A DNA stretch of 64,000 nucleotides. Origin: Daedaleopsis sinensis. Lineage: Eukaryota; Basidiomycota; Agaricomycetes; Polyporales; Polyporaceae. The notes under the pieces are model-generated. The model was not told where the DNA came from. It was given only the letters and a program-made list of their open reading frames with translations, and ran no database searches. Below, in pieces: positions 1 to 11,122 of the stretch. Numbering within the stretch: the first letter of the stretch is position 1; every line of letters starts with the position of its first letter. The stretch spans positions 248,001-312,000 of the forward strand of contig CM066309.1 of NCBI GenBank assembly GCA_033807695.1, read 5' to 3'. A program made the position numbers and the translations under genes.

Positions 1-1915
1 GATAGCCTTGTCCCGGAGCTACATACGGTGCATTGTGCAACTTTGGCTCTTCGTCCTCGTCCTCGCTGCCTTCATAGTCCAGGTCTACGAATGCAAAGGA
101 TCCAAGCGTCGGTCTTCCGGTCCCTGAGGATGAACTTCCTGCTGTCTGGAGGTTATCTTCCGGGAAGTCTTCGTCTTCAGCGACTTCGGTCACTAGTACC
201 TTGTTCCGAGGCCGCTCGCCTTCCCGGTTGGTCACTTCCTGCAGTTGCTCGTCTCTGACTTGCGTTCGCCTGAGAGCTGTGGCCTCATGCACTCGCTTCC
301 TGAGTCCTGGAGAAATACTGAGTAGCTCGGCTGGTGACACTGTGATACTCTGGCTGTCTCCGAAGCTTCGGTTGAAGACTCTTTCTTCCGCGGTCGGGTC
401 GATGATCGCTGCGGTCCTTCTGACCGGTGGTTCGTCCTTCTTCGGCAGTTCCTGGCCTCTGGGTACCACAGTCGGCGCATAAGGATGGAAGGTCTCTTCA
501 GGCTCTTTTGCCCTCGTGTCCCAGGTAACGTGCTTCTCCTTCTCCTTTCCCTTCTCTCTCGTCGGCTGGTGAGGCGGCTGATCACGCACGGGCGTCCCTG
601 CCCGCGTGTCGTCCCTCCCTTTCTCCGAGTTGCGCGTAATACGTCGAGGCCGCGTCTCTAGCTCGACTCCATCAAAAACCTGCCGTCCCGAGCGAGTGTT
701 CATGCGCTCTTTAACCATGTTTGCCTTGTGCATGAGGACTTCTAACTCCTCTTCCAAGGTACGCTCGTCTTCCTGCATCTCGAACTGATAGATGTTGCTC
801 ATGGTTCCTCGCGCTCGTTGGTTTGGGTTCTTTTCGTGCCAAGCATTGACTCTATCGCGCATACAGTTCCCCGGCAGACTACGAGGGATCACACCGCCTC
901 CTGGTAGGATGATTTTGTCGTAGACGTCCTTCCGGATGAGTCCCGCCGTCATGTCCTCTGCGACTTTCGGGCACGTCTTCAACCGACATCCCGGTAGGCC
1001 ACAGTAGATGCATTCGTCGTTAGCGGGTGGATTACGTCCGTATAGGCCCCCTTGCTGCTGCTGGTACCTTCCCTGGGGAGGTTGTGGTGGTGGAGGGTAT
1101 TGTTCCCCTTGTTGCGGCGGTTGCGTGGCTTGCATCCTCTGCTGGCTCACGAAGTCGCGCATGGTCGAACTCATCATGGAGATCATCTCCCGCTTGAAGG
1201 CCGATAGATCCGGCTCGGTTTTCACCGTAACCGTGGAGGCCATGGCTGGAGCCGGAGGATTGACTCGAGCGAGGTTACCGGACGTCGCAGTTGACCAACT
1301 TCCGATCCCGCCGAACGGGCCTCCGTCCGCCAGACAATAGGAAATTGCTTCATGAACTTGCGCGACTGTGTAAGCTTCTTCTTTGTGTTTTGCAGGCACC
1401 TGGTGTGCTAACCGCGCGGATACCGCCATTGTGTACTGCATAGGAACTAGCCGTAGCAAGGCTGTCGACGTGTCGCGCTCCGTTAGCTCTGGTTCGGTCT
1501 TCGCATGCAAGTACCGGTAGATGGGATAGAATTTGCCGTAGAACTTCATGTAGGTTTCAAGGCTGGATATCCCCGTACGTACGGCTTCCCCGATGACTTC
1601 ATTGTATTCTCGCAGTGTCCAGGTGTACTGGGCATCCGTCCCGAGGTAGAAGGACAGAACCTCCATCTTGAATTCTTCATACGTCTTCTGGGTGTCCGAG
1701 AACGTCGGCAGGGACTTCCATCGCTTGGCGACTCCCGCTGGTATGTAGTCGACCGCCGCCGCCTTGCAAGCTTGTTCATCAGTGATGCTATGCTTCTTTA
1801 GGAGTCGGGCAAGGTCGTCAAAGTACCGCTCGACAGTGTCCTTGGATTCCTCATCGAATTGGGGCGCACTCCTTTCCGTACGCAACGGTAGTTTCGATAG
1901 ATCTGCGCTAGCCAT
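1..1915 (-). CDS. Ty3-type retrotransposon Gag, partial
   Basis: The frame is open from the left edge of the window up to about 2412, and the first ATG is at 1913-1915, so I start there; the C-terminal or pol part lies outside. The N-terminal half is the helical Gag domain typical of basidiomycete Ty3/gypsy elements (a motif close to ACKAAAVDYIP, then a tryptophan-rich stretch). A Gln/Pro-rich linker follows, then a zinc knuckle at about 970-1012. The knuckle reads CIYCGLPGCRLKTC, so the usual histidine of CCHC is a cysteine (CX2CX4CX4C). A long acidic, Ser/Glu-rich tail runs to the edge. In such elements Gag packages the RNA template in cytoplasmic particles. No stop codon interrupts the visible part, so the copy may be recent. 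Confidence 0.8.
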   Translation of the reverse strand, partial: MASADLSKLPLRTERSAPQFDEESKDTVERYFDDLARLLKKHSITDEQACKAAAVDYIPAGVAKRWKSLPTFSDTQKTYEEFKMEVLSFYLGTDAQYTWTLREYNEVIGEAVRTGISSLETYMKFYGKFYPIYRYLHAKTEPELTERDTSTALLRLVPMQYTMAVSARLAHQVPAKHKEEAYTVAQVHEAISYCLADGGPFGGIGSWSTATSGNLARVNPPAPAMASTVTVKTEPDLSAFKREMISMMSSTMRDFVSQQRMQATQPPQQGEQYPPPPQPPQGRYQQQQGGLYGRNPPANDECIYCGLPGCRLKTCPKVAEDMTAGLIRKDVYDKIILPGGGVIPRSLPGNCMRDRVNAWHEKNPNQRARGTMSNIYQFEMQEDERTLEEELEVLMHKANMVKERMNTRSGRQVFDGVELETRPRRITRNSEKGRDDTRAGTPVRDQPPHQPTREKGKEKEKHVTWDTRAKEPEETFHPYAPTVVPRGQELPKKDEPPVRRTAAIIDPTAEERVFNRSFGDSQSITVSPAELLSISPGLRKRVHEATALRRTQVRDEQLQEVTNREGERPRNKVLVTEVAEDEDFPEDNLQTAGSSSSGTGRPTLGSFAFVDLDYEGSEDEDEEPKLHNAPYVAPGQGY

Positions 1916-2329
1916 TGAATGGATTGTAGGTGGTACTACGGGTGGTAGAGCCGTAGGTAATATTTGAGCGGCGTAGGCTAGCAGGGAAGGAAGGGGGTTC
2001 CTAGGTAGGTTGAAGGCCCCTGCGGTATGTGATAGCGTAGGTCTTGGGTTACTAATTGATTCTGAAGTCAGGAACGGATGGTCCGGAACTTCAATGTCCT
2101 CCTGCTCGTCTTCGGAAGCGTCCTCTAGTTCGGTAAGCGGAGAGTCTGCGAAAACCGCGAAGTTGTTCTCGATAACGGTAGTGATCTGCTCTGCTCTCTC
2201 GGGGTCTTCTGCTTCGATTTCCTCTAAAGCCTGTTTGGTTTGTCGATGGAGGCGACGGATACGTTCGCTCCGCGTCGGCCGCAAACGTGGGATTCTTGAG
2301 CCGGAACCGGTGGAGACTGTTTTTGTACC

Positions 2330-2345
2330 CCTCGCGGTGGGCTCC
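2330..2345 (-). other. Candidate primer-binding site of the Ty3 element
   Basis: On the minus strand this reads TGGAGCCCACCGCGAG. It begins with TGG, as expected for a site that pairs with a tRNA 3' CCA end, and lies about 415 bases before the gag ATG. The complementary tRNA was not identified, so the call is tentative. Confidence 0.3.
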
Positions 2346-2349
2346 AGAA

Positions 2350-3213
2350 TGATGGGGTAACTCTGGGTCGCTGGGCGAAACACACACCCAAACGAGCACG
2401 AGATCAGCTACCTAGTAGGGTGCGAGGTGGAGGACAGGTTCCCGGTGTAGTCGCTCTTCTTCACGTAGCCCGTCGACGATAGACAAGGAAGTTGAGCGAC
2501 TTCAGATGGAAGTCAAGCAACTTCCGTGGGTGAGGCTAGTCTGCAGGAGGAGATTGAAGACGGACGGTCTTCAATTGAGTGTCGACTAGATGATTCTTGG
2601 ACTCGGACTCGATCTCTGGAGCTACTGCGCTGCTTTGCTGGGCCGCAATCCCGCTGGCTTATATACTGTACAAATCGTCACCAAATAAACTACAACTATC
2701 CTACCAATCGTCCAATCATAGGAAACCCTGCTCCTCCCACGCTCACGTCGCGATCCTCCTCTCCTGAACCCCTACGGCGCACTCCGGTGGTTAGGTAGGT
2801 GTTTGCACCGAGCCTATCACGTCGCCGCTCGACTTGCATCCGCGGTCACGAGAGCGCTTAGTCTTGTGGCGCGTCACCACGTGATCGCGTCTGAAGTCCA
2901 TCCGCTCGTCTTCATAGGCCTCGGAAGGCCGTCCCCCTCACTCCCTTGTCTTCCGTGCCTCTTCCGACGACCTTCGTACCAATTGCTGGACTCCGTGGCG
3001 GTCGCCTAGACCAGACCCTCGATCGATCGCCTCCTCTGTCCTGGCTAGAGCTCTGGCGACCTCGGTCAGCCGCCGGCAGCTCGGCATCGGCTCCTTCGAC
3101 CCTTGGAATGGCATGTCTCCGTACTCGCTCCTTCGGTAGTCGCTCGCCTTCCTTGTGAAGCCGCTCGTCTTCATACTGCGTGAATTGACTGACGGGCGCG
3201 AATAGTGATGGGC
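2350..3213 (-). repeat. Presumptive 5' LTR and leader of the Ty3 element
   Basis: No gene is seen here. A TATA-like motif, TATATAAG on the minus strand at 2658-2665, would drive transcription toward gag. The sequence is rich in CTTC/GAAG repeats. The LTR ends cannot be fixed because the second LTR is outside the window. The right limit used here is the left end of the Plavaka element. Confidence 0.35.
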
Positions 3214-3215
3214 TG

Positions 3216-3290
3216 CATCAGGAAAAACCTCCCGCGGTAATTCACACATATTCTTCATAATCGCCCTGATATTTGATAATCTCACTCATT
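3216..3290 (+). repeat. Left terminal inverted repeat of the Plavaka element
   Basis: The segment aligns, with gaps, to the reverse complement of about 11024-11120. The best conserved parts are the outer 18 bases (one mismatch) and the inner CACTCATT. The outermost motif CATCAGG is taken as the end of the element. Confidence 0.65.
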
Positions 3291-3396
3291 GGAAAGTATC
3301 GCAACACTAGATCGTATAATTCTGAACTATACTCCTAGCATATCTTTGATCTACTGAATGCTATGATGTTACGAGCGATGCTTGTCCTAAATGCCA

Positions 3397-6300
3397 TCAA
3401 TATAAGACGAAGAATGTACTCGAGTCCTTGAACGCATTCACGAAGAACGTATCACACTCGTCAAGCACGTTGTCGCTAGTCCAATGCAAAGGAACCTTTC
3501 TTCCCCACTTGGGAAGGAGATGAACACTACGCTGAATGAGAGATACCGGAAGGACAGATGCCACTCGTCCGCCGTCCGTCTGCTGCCACTTCACCTTGTA
3601 CAACCCGGAGTCGCGCTCAGGAGTGCGCGTAAACTTTGTGAACCATTCCACGTAGGCCAGATGACGAGGAGGGCGGTCGGCAGGTGGTATATCATGGAAC
3701 AAAGCTTCTACTGCCGCTTCCGGCAGAGTAAATACGACCCGCACCTGGCCGGCACGCATGCCTGATAACGATGTGTATGATTAGTTAAGATAGTGCGGCA
3801 TGAGATCAAACTGAAGTAGTAGCATACCATCCAGGGGTCTTGGGCGAGTTGTAGATGCGACTTCAGAGACTTGGATTAGGGCTGTATCGAAGCGAGCGGG
3901 AATCACGAGGTCGCGCGAAGTATCGATTTTTCGCAGATGGATATGGAGCGAGTCGATGGTGTCCTTCCCATACACGGCTTCATTCCAAAACTTGATGCGA
4001 TGGTAGACCGGCAGAGTATTGACATTGAGGCGGAAAGCATGCAGTCGGGTCTCAACTTGCTGTGACGAGAGTGTCGGGTTGTTCCATTGGGTCACGAATC
4101 GAGCGAGCGCGGGGATGAAGAAGGTAGCACCATAATGGGCAGGGGAGGTGATCTTAGAGAGCGGAACGGCTTTGCGAGTGGGATGTTGTGTCATCTTGAC
4201 GTGAAGACGACAGCCAAGATCAGGAGGGGTCCATAGATACGGTGTGTCATGTCGCGAGGAAAGAGTTGCCGGTCCAACGTGAGCCTGCTGCAAGCGCCAC
4301 TGCACGTAGTTTGCGTGATGAAGTATCTTCTCGCGACGCTCCAACCACTTGGTCATCTGCGGGTACTCATCCTTATGGTTGGTAGCACGATACGCCTCCT
4401 TCGCAAAGTCAATATGCAGCCGTTCGGTCGCCTCGGTATTGTAGTTGTCTGTCGTGCCGTAAAGTTTGATGAAACGAGTGTAGTGCTGTAGGAAGTGGAG
4501 TTTCGGGATGTTAAACCCGGATCGGATCCCTAGCTCGACGAAAATGTCACGATCAGCATGAAATGCGGCAAGCGAGTTGTCGAGAGCGGTCAGGGTGGTG
4601 TCGGTGTGCGTAGGGTACTGTGCGATATACAGAAAGTCAAGGAGACCACGAGTCGCACAGATCAAACGAGCGGTAGCAGTTCGGCCTTCGTCAAGCTCGA
4701 TGTCTGTAAGAATACCAAGCACAAACCGACTCATTTGCTTGTGCTCGGTACCACTGACACGAGAGAGCGAGGTGATACCCTTCCAGAAGATTCGAATCGA
4801 GTGATTGGGAGGGAGTCGTGCAACGCGCGCGTCGATTTCTGTAGCGCCACAGGCTTCTGTAAGCCACGCAACAAGATGCTTGAACACTCCTTGGTAGAGC
4901 TGATGTAGGATATCAGGGGTGATCGTCCGGTAGATGTCGGTATATGGAAGGTCTTCCCAAAATGGATGCTGCAGCGGCTTCATGTTGGCGTCGCGGCAGC
5001 GTTGAACAAAGTCCGGAGCTCCTAGGTGTTCAAGCGCGTCCAGTGCAGCCTCGACGTCGCGATAGTTGCATTCTGTAGGGTAGACTTCGAGGTCTTCGTG
5101 AGTGCAATGGCAGACGGGGCAGTCGCCGCTGAAGGCACCTGTGACTAGACACTGCTCGGGGTAATCACCGACGTAGATGGCAAGAAGTGGATGACAACGG
5201 CGCCACACGCCATCACCACTCATCATAGGTACGCCTGTGATGCCAGCTTCCTTCAACGGCTCGAGGAGGTGGGCCATACATGAGTGGAAGAGGTTCCCGA
5301 GAGCACGACGACGGGCGGCCTTGTTGGAAATGTGCTCAAGGCGACTTGTCGGAAGGTATGCCAGGAGAATTTGCCCCTGCCGACTGGGCTTGCGACGAAT
5401 GGCTTTCGGAAGGTTGCCAATAGTGAGATAGACTGGGTATGCGGTCTTGTTGCGAAAGAGCGTGACTTGCGTCTTGTCCGAGGAGAGTATGATCGGCACG
5501 ATCGTTGCGCCGGGTGTTTCCTCTTCGACACGCTTCTGTAATAGTTAAATATGTGAATTTATGGAGCAGTAGCCCTAGTACGGATTCAACCGACACTAAC
5601 CTGGGTTTCCCACCACCAACGTCCGGTGTGTAGATCGTGATATAGTCGAACCGTCTTATCAGGGTCAGCGTATTGACGCTCAGGAACGATACACAGATAG
5701 CGGACGTGCTCAGGGTCACCGAAAAGCGCGGCGATGCATTCCATGATATTGCGGGCGAACATGTCGAACTTTTCACCCGCAATTGTCGCGTAGTGATGAG
5801 TGAATGCAGGACGACGGTTGGGAATCTTCTCATCGATGATGGTGTTGAGCTCGTTCGCATTTTTGTACGACAATCCTAGAGCTTCTACAACCTATATCCG
5901 AGTCGGGATATTGATGAGAATTGAATCTTAACTGAAAAGTATGATAAGTCGACCGTACCCCATCAATTTTCAGCAGTTCTGTGAACGCGGTAGAGCCTGC
6001 ACTGCGGAGCTTTGCCCACTTCGCCAGCTCATAGTCAACGCGTGATCTGAAGGGTGCGTATGGATTGTTCTGAGTACCACTAGCGCTCTCAACACGAGTT
6101 TGATATAGGTTGTACCCTGAAGTAGGGAGACTGGCGTCGCTGAGAGGAGCACCGGCCATCCGCCCCGGAAAATGCTGGACATGAACAGGAGGTGCGCGTA
6201 GCTGCTCATGAGCTTCAGCGGACACGCCTCCTGGCGCAGATGGGTCACGCAGGCCGGATTCACCGGCAGGTAGAGGTAACTCGGAGTGTGCGCGGCGTGG

Positions 6301-7050
6301 AGGAGGGCTCGGAGATGTCGAATGAGTCTGATGAGGACTCGGAGATGATCCTATTGCAGGGTCGGAATTCGGAGGTGGTGTTCCCCTGTTGGACCGCGGC
6401 GGTGACTCTGGGCTAGAAGGTGGGGCGGGACTGGCCGAATGCGTAGGCGGCGGAAAGTGCACTGGCTCCGGGTCGGATTGACTCGGATTGTCTACTGCAT
6501 CGCACCCAACGAATCCATCTTCTTCATCCGAGGACTCTCCATCACTACCAACTTCAACAACTCGGTGCTTGTTACGGAGACCTGTTGCGGCATTTGTGAT
6601 CGGCGGCACACCAGAATCTGAAGAGTCTTCTGAGTCCTTCTGGTACGAGTCCGGCTGCGCTCCACCCTCCGTGTTAAACCCTGGGAAATCTTCCTCTCTA
6701 TACTCGTTTCCGTCCCCAAAGAAATCACCATCGAAAGGGATTGGAACATCTTCGGCATCGGCATCGGTATGCGAATTGTGACCTGGAGCTGGACGTTCTT
6801 CATGGGCTTGCGGAACGGTATTGTGAGTACCTGCGGTAGATGTAGACGAGGCTGTAGCGGCGAAAGAAGTTTCGGAAGTGAGCGAGGGCAGATTGTGACG
6901 GATTGGTCGACGTATGGTAGTGTTGAGTTCCTCGTGTGCACGTTGACATCGCGGTAAGGGGCTCTGTTGCAGATGCTGGATTAAATCGCCTTGACGCGTG
7001 AAGGCCTTGCGGCAGCCAGAGCATTTGAATTTCTGCATGGAGTCAAGCAT
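3397..7050 (-). CDS. Plavaka transposase
   Basis: Exons are complement(3397-3761, 3828-5535, 5601-5891, 5959-7050), which join in frame to 1151 residues. All three introns are 65-67 bases with GT-AG ends, and the last has a CTAAC-type branch site. Residues 10-39 form a C2H2-like zinc finger (C10, C13, H26, then C35 or H39), followed by an acidic, Pro/Ser-rich linker. The catalytic part starts near residue 470. SSDKT at about 479-483 and TPDILHQL at about 667-674 hold the likely acidic residues of the DDE site. A TEATERLHIDFAK motif follows. The C-terminus has the AYVEWFTKF motif of the family. The protein would cut and join element ends in the nucleus. I see no disabling change, so the copy may be active. 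Assignment to the Plavaka/CMC group is from family recall. Confidence 0.9.
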
Positions 7051-7481
7051 TGTCGTAGAAAAGTGTACAGCGGCGAGTCAGCGTGTTCGAATCAGAGAGT
7101 GTGGGACTTGGACGGTCGCAGAGATGGTGATAGAGAGAGACAAGTTCATCACTGTCCGCTTGTGTTGCGTGCGCGATTGTTAAGTAAGCAAGGAGACTAG
7201 AGAGATTGTAGTGAGATCAGAGGTCAAAAACAAGGCAAAACAAAACGTTCATACATAGGGAGGTCATCAAAACTCGGCGTCTCCCTCGCCGCGCCCTTTT
7301 TCTGCAACGCTGGCGGCCGCCATTTGCGTTGTGCTCACTGCTCCCTTCATTCGTTCTTTCATTTGATCTTCTCTGGCACACTCTTTCAATATCAACCCCT
7401 CGAATCGCATTCCGGCTCGATCTTACCTCCAGTGATACGGCGCACCGCACTGCCGGAGCACCTTTACGACACCACACTGTC
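7051..7481. promoter_or_regulatory. Divergent promoter region inside the Plavaka element
   Basis: These 430 bases separate the transposase ATG (minus) from the DUF6532-like ATG (plus). No other gene is seen. Both genes must be initiated from this stretch, which could couple their expression. No convincing TATA box was found. Confidence 0.4.
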
Positions 7482-10400
7482 ATGCCTGCCGCCGCCGAGA
7501 AGCGTCAAAATGGCGACGGAAAGCGTAGGCCTCGAGTGTCTGCGGTGGACCGCTTGCAAACCCAGACAGGTGATACCACCATGGCTGGCCCGGATGTGTC
7601 AGTGCAAGGTGAGATCTGTCATACCAAGAGTCGTCAGGTTCCCCGGTCTATGCACTAAGCTGACAACTTGCATCACCTACCTGTAGATCCACAGCCACCT
7701 CAACCGACCCCACGCTCGCGTTATGCTACCCGCAGTGCAGCTAGCAGTCCGGCAGGGTTGCCGAAGACCCAGGATGTGAAGACCAAGCCGGCGCCGCGGC
7801 GGGTTGGCGCTGGTCGCCACAACAGCGGCGGTGGACAGACGGTACCTAAGGCAAGTGTGAAGCCCAAGACAGGTACGTTAGCGTACAGTGCGCTCCTATA
7901 GCCGGGTCAAGATGCACTTACTGTGGTTGTCTATAACATGTAGGCCATGCAACGACTGCCGGGAAGCCTACTCCAACCATGGACGTCGACGTTGATGTTC
8001 AAGTCGAAGGCGCCAGTTCTCTGACGCCTAAGAAGCGGACAGCGACACCGAACATGGAAGGTACGTAATTTTACTGCTGAGATCTCAGGCTCTCGTAGCT
8101 TCGAACACCCACATATCACACTCCAACCTGAACGTTTCATGTTCATCATGATGAATCTCACATTTGCCTGTGTACTCAGCATCTCTACCAAGCTCGAAGA
8201 AGGTCAAAACGACCGGCGCTCATAGCAAACGTACGTGTTCAAGGTCTCTATTCTTTACTGCGATCACGCTGCGCAGACTCGTTGAAGCAGCTATTTGCTC
8301 TGAGTCCGAATTAACCTGCCTCTTTCAACAGCTCAGGCCTTGCAAAGAAAGCATGCACCTCCCAAGATTGATGTCGACGCACCGTCATCTGATGGTGAAC
8401 GGGAGGGTACTAGCAGTCAGATGGTCTCTCAGGCTGAGTCCGGGGTAGTCCCACCTCGTAAGTACAAGCTTTTGTCTCTGTACCATGAAAAGATTACGAG
8501 TCTCACTGGTACTATCAACAGGCATTGCTCGTAAATCACAGCAGTCTGCACAGCCGGCTCCGCCGGTGGGTCAAGAGCAGCAGGAAGAGGCTCTCAACGA
8601 GGATGGCGAGGATGGCACTGGGCTGCCGCCACACATCCTTGATCCCTCTGACGGCTATCGCAGCGACGATGAACTTGTTGAATCGCGCGATGATGTCTTT
8701 GCGGGCTTCGGCGGTGCCGATGAGGTAAGTGTCCGAATCCAGTTCATGCTACCCACAACGCAGCACTTAAAATGCCATGCTCATCTCTTCAGAATGTTAC
8801 TATGTGGCGCACACACAACCTCGCAGCTCCGATCCGACAGCAAGCCCCGAGTGCTTCAGTGCCGACTCTTACAGCTCGAAACACCGATCGCTCTTCAAGT
8901 CCCTTTGACCCAAACGCCCAAGGGCCACCTACGACTTCAGAGTTTGAAGAGAGCGGCTCCGAAGACCATGATGGTGGAAGCTCGACTGCCGCTGTACCAC
9001 TGGCGGCTCCTGTCAAGGTAGTGCCACCTTCGAATGTCACGCCGGGATGCGACATCTTGAAGCTGACTTTTGATTATCAGTCCAGCCGCCGTGTGCAGAA
9101 GCTACAAGAAGAGGTCAGTCCTTCCGTCACTTACTCCAACAACTCGCTCACTGCATGTCACGTACTAGATGCCAATCATTTCTCAAGGGCGCAACCTCTC
9201 ACGCCATGCGCACACGTCCGCGCAGTCATCAACCCCGAGTCAGGCCGCTATCCAGGGCCAAGCCGCCCGTGCTAGCCCCCCCGTAGTCGGGGATTACAAC
9301 TGGCTCCCCCGTACTGATATCACCGATGCTTTAGTACGCTCAGGGAGGAAGGGAGGATTAAAGATCAACGGCGTCAAATCCCTTGCCCGGGACATGAAGT
9401 CGGTGGTTGACGAGGCCTATCATCTTGGCTTCATAACCATGGCCTTTGGCGGTCCCGAGTCTAAGTCTGACACTAGCTCCCACCTCGACATGGACTGGAG
9501 TCCCTTCGCACTCAAGGGTCTTGAGCAATGTGCTCATGATGCACTCGTCTTCGCAGCCAACAACTTGGGCTATGATGGCGAAGGCGACATAGCACACCGG
9601 CTTGAGAACGGTAGTATCGACGCATATGTCTCTCCACTGTGCAAACTGGTACGCCTCTCCGACTCGCAGCTGTTAGCGCATTTTCTCAGGCTCACGATCT
9701 CATGGATGCGGTACGCGGATTGTTTCTCAATCTTTTAGGTCGCTCAGCGCCTCGGACTGTTCCGTACTCATATGAAGATCATCGCTACAACCCAAGTGCC
9801 GACGTCTCTGCGCCTCTCCACTCGTCCCGACGAAGAAATCGATCTTCTAGCCACACAGGATAACTTCCTGTACCCATTTGATCCTACGAACACCTCTGTA
9901 TGTGTCCGCTTACTTGTTCGATGACATTCAGCACACTGATCTCTCACTGACTGGTTCTATGTTTATGCAGAATCCCTTCGACCGCGCCCTGTTGTTCTCC
10001 GGAGATGGCATCCTGGACTTGGTGCGTGCAATGTTCTTCGTGACCGGACAATACACCTCTGTGGGCCTGGATGCTCCGGACAGATTTGTCTCGACGCTTT
10101 CGGATGTGCCTCATGAGCCGGAGATACCGGTCGCGATGCTTGCATTCGCTGCTACAGCGGTATGTCAACTATCTCTGTCTGACCAGCCATATGATTCTAA
10201 TAGTATGGTGATGTTGTCACCGTCATAGATGGAGTTCTGCCTCAGACACTACCGCAACGGCACAGCTCCCGATTTCGCAGGCAATGAGCTGCATATGTCT
10301 TACACAACACATCTCGGGGTCGCTCGTGAATTCCGCAAGAAGAAAGCGGCCGCATACCACGATCTCGCTCATGATATGTACATCAAGTGCATGTGAGTCG

Positions 10401-10598
10401 CACTCTATTCAGGGCAACTTTACGCTCGTCGACCTCGACGTGCAGCTGATCACTACAACTTCTTATGTTACTTCTAGGAGAGGCAAGCAGACTGTCGCTC
10501 CTCAGAACATGTCGGTTGCAGCTCGTACTTCTCGCATCCAGTGGGACCGAATCCCTAACACTAGGGTCAAAGCTTCAATGGGTTCGTACGTCCACTGA
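7482..10598 (+). CDS. DUF6532-like protein, accessory gene of the Plavaka element
   Basis: Thirteen exons (7482-7608, 7687-7872, 7944-8060, 8180-8230, 8332-8457, 8522-8724, 8793-9017, 9081-9113, 9169-9648, 9739-9897, 9971-10159, 10229-10392, 10478-10598) keep one frame and give 726 residues. The N-terminal half is low-complexity: Pro/Ser-rich, basic, then acidic, like a disordered nuclear protein. From about residue 357 it is globular. The part with EPEIPVAMLAFAATA, followed by a helix with LGVAREFRKKKAAAYHDL, matches my recollection of the basidiomycete DUF6532 domain, whose function is unknown. The start is the first ATG after the divergent promoter. Exons 9 and 10 have alternative acceptors (for example near 9228 and 9690), so the middle is less certain. 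Its place inside the inverted repeats suggests it travels with the transposase. Confidence 0.75.
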
Positions 10599-11023
10599 AT
10601 GATGTTGTGCCCGACGTGTATACCATTTCTCACAGAACCATTTAGACTCCTCGTCGACCATAAATGATGGCTCCTGATATCCTGCTTCGCTTGAAACCTC
10701 TACTCAGCTCCGAGTCTACTTACTGGTAGTTCACCTCCTTTATAATGCCCTGACCGCACTCCGTAATACCGCGTCTCATTCAACAGCGTACATAAGGATG
10801 TTATCACACATCATATAGTAGATACTCTCGTCAGTGTCATGTATCATACAGCACTTAATATCCGCCTCCGAGTGGTACCAATAGTATCAATGCATTGCCG
10901 ATTATTGATCCTCTTCGAACGTGTGCTGTAATTGCGAACGACCCGATGGAATTGTAAGAATGTACGTATGCTGTTATTACATTTCTATTCTATGCAATTC
11001 TCGCTCGGAGGAGAGGGGGGACC
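10599..11023. other. Non-coding right subterminal region of the Plavaka element
   Basis: No reading frame here resembles a protein and there is no clear repeat. The stretch lies between the DUF6532-like stop codon and the right inverted repeat. Confidence 0.4.
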
Positions 11024-11120
11024 GCGGAATGAGTGCGATTATCGCATTATCACATTCAGCGACAATGTGTACGAAATTATTGAGAATTTTCGCAATTCCC
11101 CGGGGAGGTTTTCCCTGATG
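11024..11120 (-). repeat. Right terminal inverted repeat of the Plavaka element
   Basis: Read on the minus strand, this begins CATCAGGGAAAACCTCCCC and ends near CGCACTCATT. It pairs with the left repeat at 3216-3290 but is longer, with internal insertions relative to it. The plus-strand base following it is T, then G. Confidence 0.65.
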
Positions 11121-11122
11121 TG

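Larger units (their letters stand above)
3216..11120. mobile_element. Plavaka DNA transposon carrying two genes
   Basis: The element is bounded by diverged terminal inverted repeats. The left end starts CATCAGGAAAAACCTCCC and the right end, read inward on the minus strand, starts CATCAGGGAAAACCTCCC. Similarity continues about 70-95 bases inward, ending near CTCACTCATT on one side and CGCACTCATT on the other. Both ends are flanked by TG (3214-3215 and 11121-11122), a possible 2-base target duplication. Inside lie an intact transposase on the minus strand and an intact DUF6532-like gene on the plus strand, sharing one 430-base intergenic region. The insertion sits beside a Ty3 leader on the left and inside a LINE ORF2 on the right. 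Confidence 0.7.

Noticed and set aside
9639..9863. Micro-exon reading AHDLMDA in the DUF6532-like gene
   Set aside because: It would need a 28-base intron after it, too short to splice, so one longer intron (9649-9738) was preferred.
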